From Oscillospiraceae bacterium (GTDB lineage Bacteria; Bacillota; Clostridia; Saccharofermentanales; Saccharofermentanaceae): 64,000 nt of DNA. The stretch spans positions 1-64,000 of the forward strand of contig CADAIP010000017.1 in assembly GCA_902787975.1 (NCBI GenBank). Direction: 5' to 3'. Below, one piece after another: positions 61,477 to 64,000 of the stretch. The number at the start of each line of letters is the position of its first letter. Within the stretch, counting starts at the first letter, position 1. The notes under the pieces were generated by a model. That model was not told the origin of the DNA. It saw only the letters and a program-made list of their open reading frames with translations, and did no database searches. The position numbers and the translations under genes are program-made.

Positions 61477-63858
61477 ATGAAGGACTACTATGGCAAAACA
61501 TACAGAAATAAAGGGTATCGGAGTGTCCAATCCTCATTGCGCGGATGCCTTAATCTTTATGGGTCTGATGCCCGTAATCTGCTTGGCGCGGTTAAGAAGA
61601 GGCCTCTTGTTCTGCCTGCGGTTCTATTGTTGGTCTGCTGCTTTAGCTGTTATTATTCGGCATCATTTTTTCCTTCAGTTGTTTTGGCTTGTGCCGTTAT
61701 CGGCTTGTGCGTGCTTGGATTGAAGCAAATTTCAATCAATAAACCGGTGTTTTTGTCCGTGTCATTAATGTTTTGCTCCGTGCTTGTATATATCGGTTTA
61801 TTTATCGGATCCCGTCTTAATGCTTCCTACGATTTACGTGACCGTTATATTTGCACGGTAACATCGGTCTCTTACGATATTACGGGTGAAATGGATCTTA
61901 CAGTCAAAATCGACGGCGGAGTGTTAGCACATGCTAACTTTTGTTGCGATCACGAATCTTTCTATCCCGGTGATTCTTTGGTTTTATATGGAAAATTAAA
62001 AGCGCCCTCTTCAGCAGGTAATCCGGGCGAGTTCGATTATAAAGAATACCTTAGAAAACAAGGCATTCTGTACGTTTTTTCCTGTGAACGATATGAAGTT
62101 GTTGATAAAGCGCGTTTTCCGCTTAATATCACGGGTGCTGTCCAGCGGTTTTTCTATGAACTGAGGCGGCAATCATTTGATGCCGTGACTTCCTTTTTCG
62201 ATGATACTGACAAATCCATTGCTGCAGCAGTCTGCCTTGGTGACAAATCCCTTATATCTTCTGATGTTAAGCGTGATTTCAAGATGTCCTGCTGTTCACA
62301 TCTTCTGGCAGTGTCCGGCACACATTTTGCAGGCTTCCTGGCTTGTCTTCCCATGGTTCTAAATGTGTTTAAGGTCAAGCGTAAGAATGCATTCATTGTA
62401 CAGACTTTGTTCTGCCTTTTGATTGGCTGCCTTACGGGCTGGAGCGATTCGGTTACAAGGGCAGCAATAATGAGCATCTGCCTGTTTGCTGACAGGGAAT
62501 GGTTATCGGCATTAAGTCTTGCCTCGATCGTAATGATCTTAGCTGATCCATTCTGCCCTTTGGCATCAGGTTTTCAGATGAGTTTCTGCGCTGTTATCGC
62601 CATAAAGATATACTCCGGTAAGATTTCTGAATTTCTGATCAAGCTGCATTTTGGGGAGAAGCTTGCATCATTATTAAGCGTTCCTGTTGCAGCAATGCTC
62701 GGTATGATCCCTTTCTGGTCAGACATATCAATGCGTCCGGACTTTGAGCATCTGTTAATACAAATCTTAGGTTCGTTCATTGCGGGTGCAGCCTGTACAT
62801 TTTTCATACCATGCGTTCTTTTCTGTTATCTTCTGCCTTTTTGGAGCCTGTATCTTTCAATGCCTTTAAAACTCTGCCTTGAACTTCTTTTGCGCATTGT
62901 GAATATCGGCAGTTCTCTAAGTGAAAATGGCGGAAGCCCGATACATCCCAGCTCCTACGTCTTGCTGCTTTTGGGGATAACGGTATTTCTTTTTATGCTT
63001 CCGCCTTCTGTCCTGCGCCGTTTGTTCCTGAAGCCCGCAGCGATTGTTTTGGCCGTAGCTGTTGGTGTTAACGGTATATCCCTGATAAATAAACCTTCTT
63101 GCCGTGTCATTTTCGCAGATGTGGGGCAGGGTGACTGCTGCCTGATAATTACATCGGACAAAACCTGCCTGATCGATGCCGGCACTTACAATGAAGGGCG
63201 CACGACTGTCAGCGATTTGCTCGATTATTACGGCATTTACCAGGTCGATATCTGTGTCATGAGCCACTGGGATGTCGATCACGCCGGCGGAATAGCAGCA
63301 CTTTGCGATCAGGGAAGGACCAAGACCATACTGACTTCATATGTTCCTTTGTCTGATGAGCATGACAAGGACGTCCAGGAGTTTTTGTTAACCACATCCT
63401 TGAGCGGGTCTGATAATTCATGCTTTATGTCACAGCTTCAAGGCATATACGAAGGCAACAGGGTGTATTTGTCGGAAAGTGTTTATTTCGAGGTGCTGTA
63501 TCCGTCTTCAAATCTAGGCGGCGGCAATGAAAACAGCCTCGTCCTGAAGCTTCACGTATTGGGCTCTGAAGAAACTAGCATATTGTTTACTGGCGATATT
63601 GGAATGTCTTCTGAGGCTGAGATACTTGAAGCCGGCATAGATACCGACTGCGACATTCTTAAAGTTGCCCATCACGGCTCGAAATACTCATCCTCTATCG
63701 AATTCATCGAAGCCTGCTCGCCCGATGCTGCCGTCATCTCCGTCGGTGCTCACAACTTCTACGGCCACCCGGCCCCGGACACTTTATCCCGCCTCAATTC
63801 CTACGGCTGCGAAGTGTTCAGAACAGATGAAGAGGGGGCGGTAGTAATGGAGTTTTGA
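61477..63858 (+). CDS. comEC: ComEC/Rec2 DNA-uptake channel protein
   Basis: 793 aa. Moves single-stranded DNA across the membrane during transformation. Order: two or three N-terminal helices (about 40-110), an OB-like loop region (about 125-210), the Competence domain with many helices (about 240-520, SHLLAVSGTHFAGF), then a metallo-beta-lactamase-like domain (about 545-790). The latter has DVGQGDCCLI, MSHWDVDHAGGIA, FTGDIG and VAHHGSKYSS, suggesting an active nuclease. The start at 61477 has no ribosome site. No comEA or other competence gene is adjacent. Ends 9 nt before the second hairpin array. Confidence 0.92.
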   Translation: MKDYYGKTYRNKGYRSVQSSLRGCLNLYGSDARNLLGAVKKRPLVLPAVLLLVCCFSCYYSASFFPSVVLACAVIGLCVLGLKQISINKPVFLSVSLMFCSVLVYIGLFIGSRLNASYDLRDRYICTVTSVSYDITGEMDLTVKIDGGVLAHANFCCDHESFYPGDSLVLYGKLKAPSSAGNPGEFDYKEYLRKQGILYVFSCERYEVVDKARFPLNITGAVQRFFYELRRQSFDAVTSFFDDTDKSIAAAVCLGDKSLISSDVKRDFKMSCCSHLLAVSGTHFAGFLACLPMVLNVFKVKRKNAFIVQTLFCLLIGCLTGWSDSVTRAAIMSICLFADREWLSALSLASIVMILADPFCPLASGFQMSFCAVIAIKIYSGKISEFLIKLHFGEKLASLLSVPVAAMLGMIPFWSDISMRPDFEHLLIQILGSFIAGAACTFFIPCVLFCYLLPFWSLYLSMPLKLCLELLLRIVNIGSSLSENGGSPIHPSSYVLLLLGITVFLFMLPPSVLRRLFLKPAAIVLAVAVGVNGISLINKPSCRVIFADVGQGDCCLIITSDKTCLIDAGTYNEGRTTVSDLLDYYGIYQVDICVMSHWDVDHAGGIAALCDQGRTKTILTSYVPLSDEHDKDVQEFLLTTSLSGSDNSCFMSQLQGIYEGNRVYLSESVYFEVLYPSSNLGGGNENSLVLKLHVLGSEETSILFTGDIGMSSEAEILEAGIDTDCDILKVAHHGSKYSSSIEFIEACSPDAAVISVGAHNFYGHPAPDTLSRLNSYGCEVFRTDEEGAVVMEF

Positions 63859-63866
63859 AGGAGGAT

Positions 63867-64000
63867 ACCTACTAAATTACAATTTTGCATTTTAGTAGGT
63901 GTGTTTTTCGTGTTTATGGTACTCGAAAATCCCAAATAGTACCTACTAAAACCCGTTTTTGATTTTTAGTAGGTAATTCCTTGTTGATTTTCAACTCGTT
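63867..64000. repeat. second hairpin array, running off the window
   Basis: Hairpin ACCTACTAAA (63867-63876) / TTTAGTAGGT (63891-63900) and hairpin TACCTACTAAAA (63940-63951) / TTTTAGTAGGTA (63964-63975). They are joined by a linker with CTCGAAAATC (63922-63931). The end TTGTTGATTTTCAACTCG (63981-63998) matches the linker of the first array (TTGTTTGATTTTTCAATG at 7401-7418), so a further unit likely follows. Core differs from the first array by CCTACTAAA instead of CCCACTAAA. Confidence 0.8.

Noticed and set aside
1..64000. Prophage or integrative element
   Set aside because: No integrase, terminase, capsid, relaxase or transposase was recognised; the one broken tRNA is not enough.

Overview
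The window looks like chromosomal DNA from a low-to-mid GC Clostridia-type Firmicute, probably an uncultured anaerobe. The signs are strong Shine-Dalgarno sites (GGAGG), a PadR/DUF1700 pair, an EFR1-type flavodoxin-ferredoxin, both GlnRS and GltX, RqcH, QueH, CdaA/YbbR and a divergent ParE/ParC-like topoisomerase pair. No integrase, transposase, phage or CRISPR gene was seen, so this is mostly core genome with some accessory modules. The family assignments come from recognising motifs, not from searches.

Layout. 1-2.5 kb: ssrA (tmRNA, minus), a zinc-ribbon protein and a membrane-anchored amidase-like protein. 2.5-4.4 kb: PadR regulator, DUF1700 membrane protein, a 59-aa membrane protein and a lipoprotein. 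4.4-11.1 kb: a 51-aa membrane protein translationally coupled to an 886-aa permease-acyltransferase-zinc-ribbon fusion, a tandem hairpin array, PlsC, an acyl-CoA synthetase and a YgjP-like metallopeptidase. 11.1-16.8 kb: a 1708-aa DUF4011/SF1 helicase/nuclease-like protein and a tail-anchored protein. 16.9-21.7 kb: uracil permease and upp (divergent), then an amino-acid ABC transporter. 21.7-23.5 kb: a gene-free stretch rich in stem-loops, then TetR and EFR1 ferredoxin. 23.6-29.3 kb: glnS and gltX, a dehydroquinate-synthase-like protein without metal ligands, and an M28-like lipoprotein. 29.3-34.7 kb: a CdaA-YbbR fusion, a beta-helix protein, a HEAT-repeat protein, a GH5-like lipoprotein, a GNAT and an SH3 lipoprotein. 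34.7-42 kb: tRNA-Gly, a tRNA fragment, a zinc-ribbon protein, parE/parC-like genes and a deacetylase-like membrane protein. 42-45.4 kb: PH domain, sirtuin and membrane MutS-like operon. 45.4-50 kb: a kinase / vWA / PP2C / coiled-coil module resembling TerY-P triads. 50.1-56 kb: tRNA-Lys, Gfo/Idh/MocA oxidoreductase, pyrimidine nucleoside phosphorylase, ruvC-ruvA-ruvB-queH. 55.9-63.9 kb: rqcH, a small membrane protein, two PRPP synthetases and engB (all minus), then comEC and the start of a second hairpin array that runs off the window.

The strongest leads for something new are: (1) the kinase/vWA/PP2C/coiled-coil operon; (2) a family of tandem TACCyACTAAA hairpins at three intergenic sites, joined by a shared linker; (3) the NCS1 permease fused to a PlsC-like acyltransferase; (4) a CdaA-CdaR single-chain fusion; (5) at least five proteins that keep a recognisable enzyme fold but appear to have lost catalytic or metal-binding residues; (6) four genes with no Shine-Dalgarno site and a TATAAT-like box 6-9 nt before the ATG, suggesting leaderless mRNAs; (7) an RNA-like structured segment at 21747-21818.
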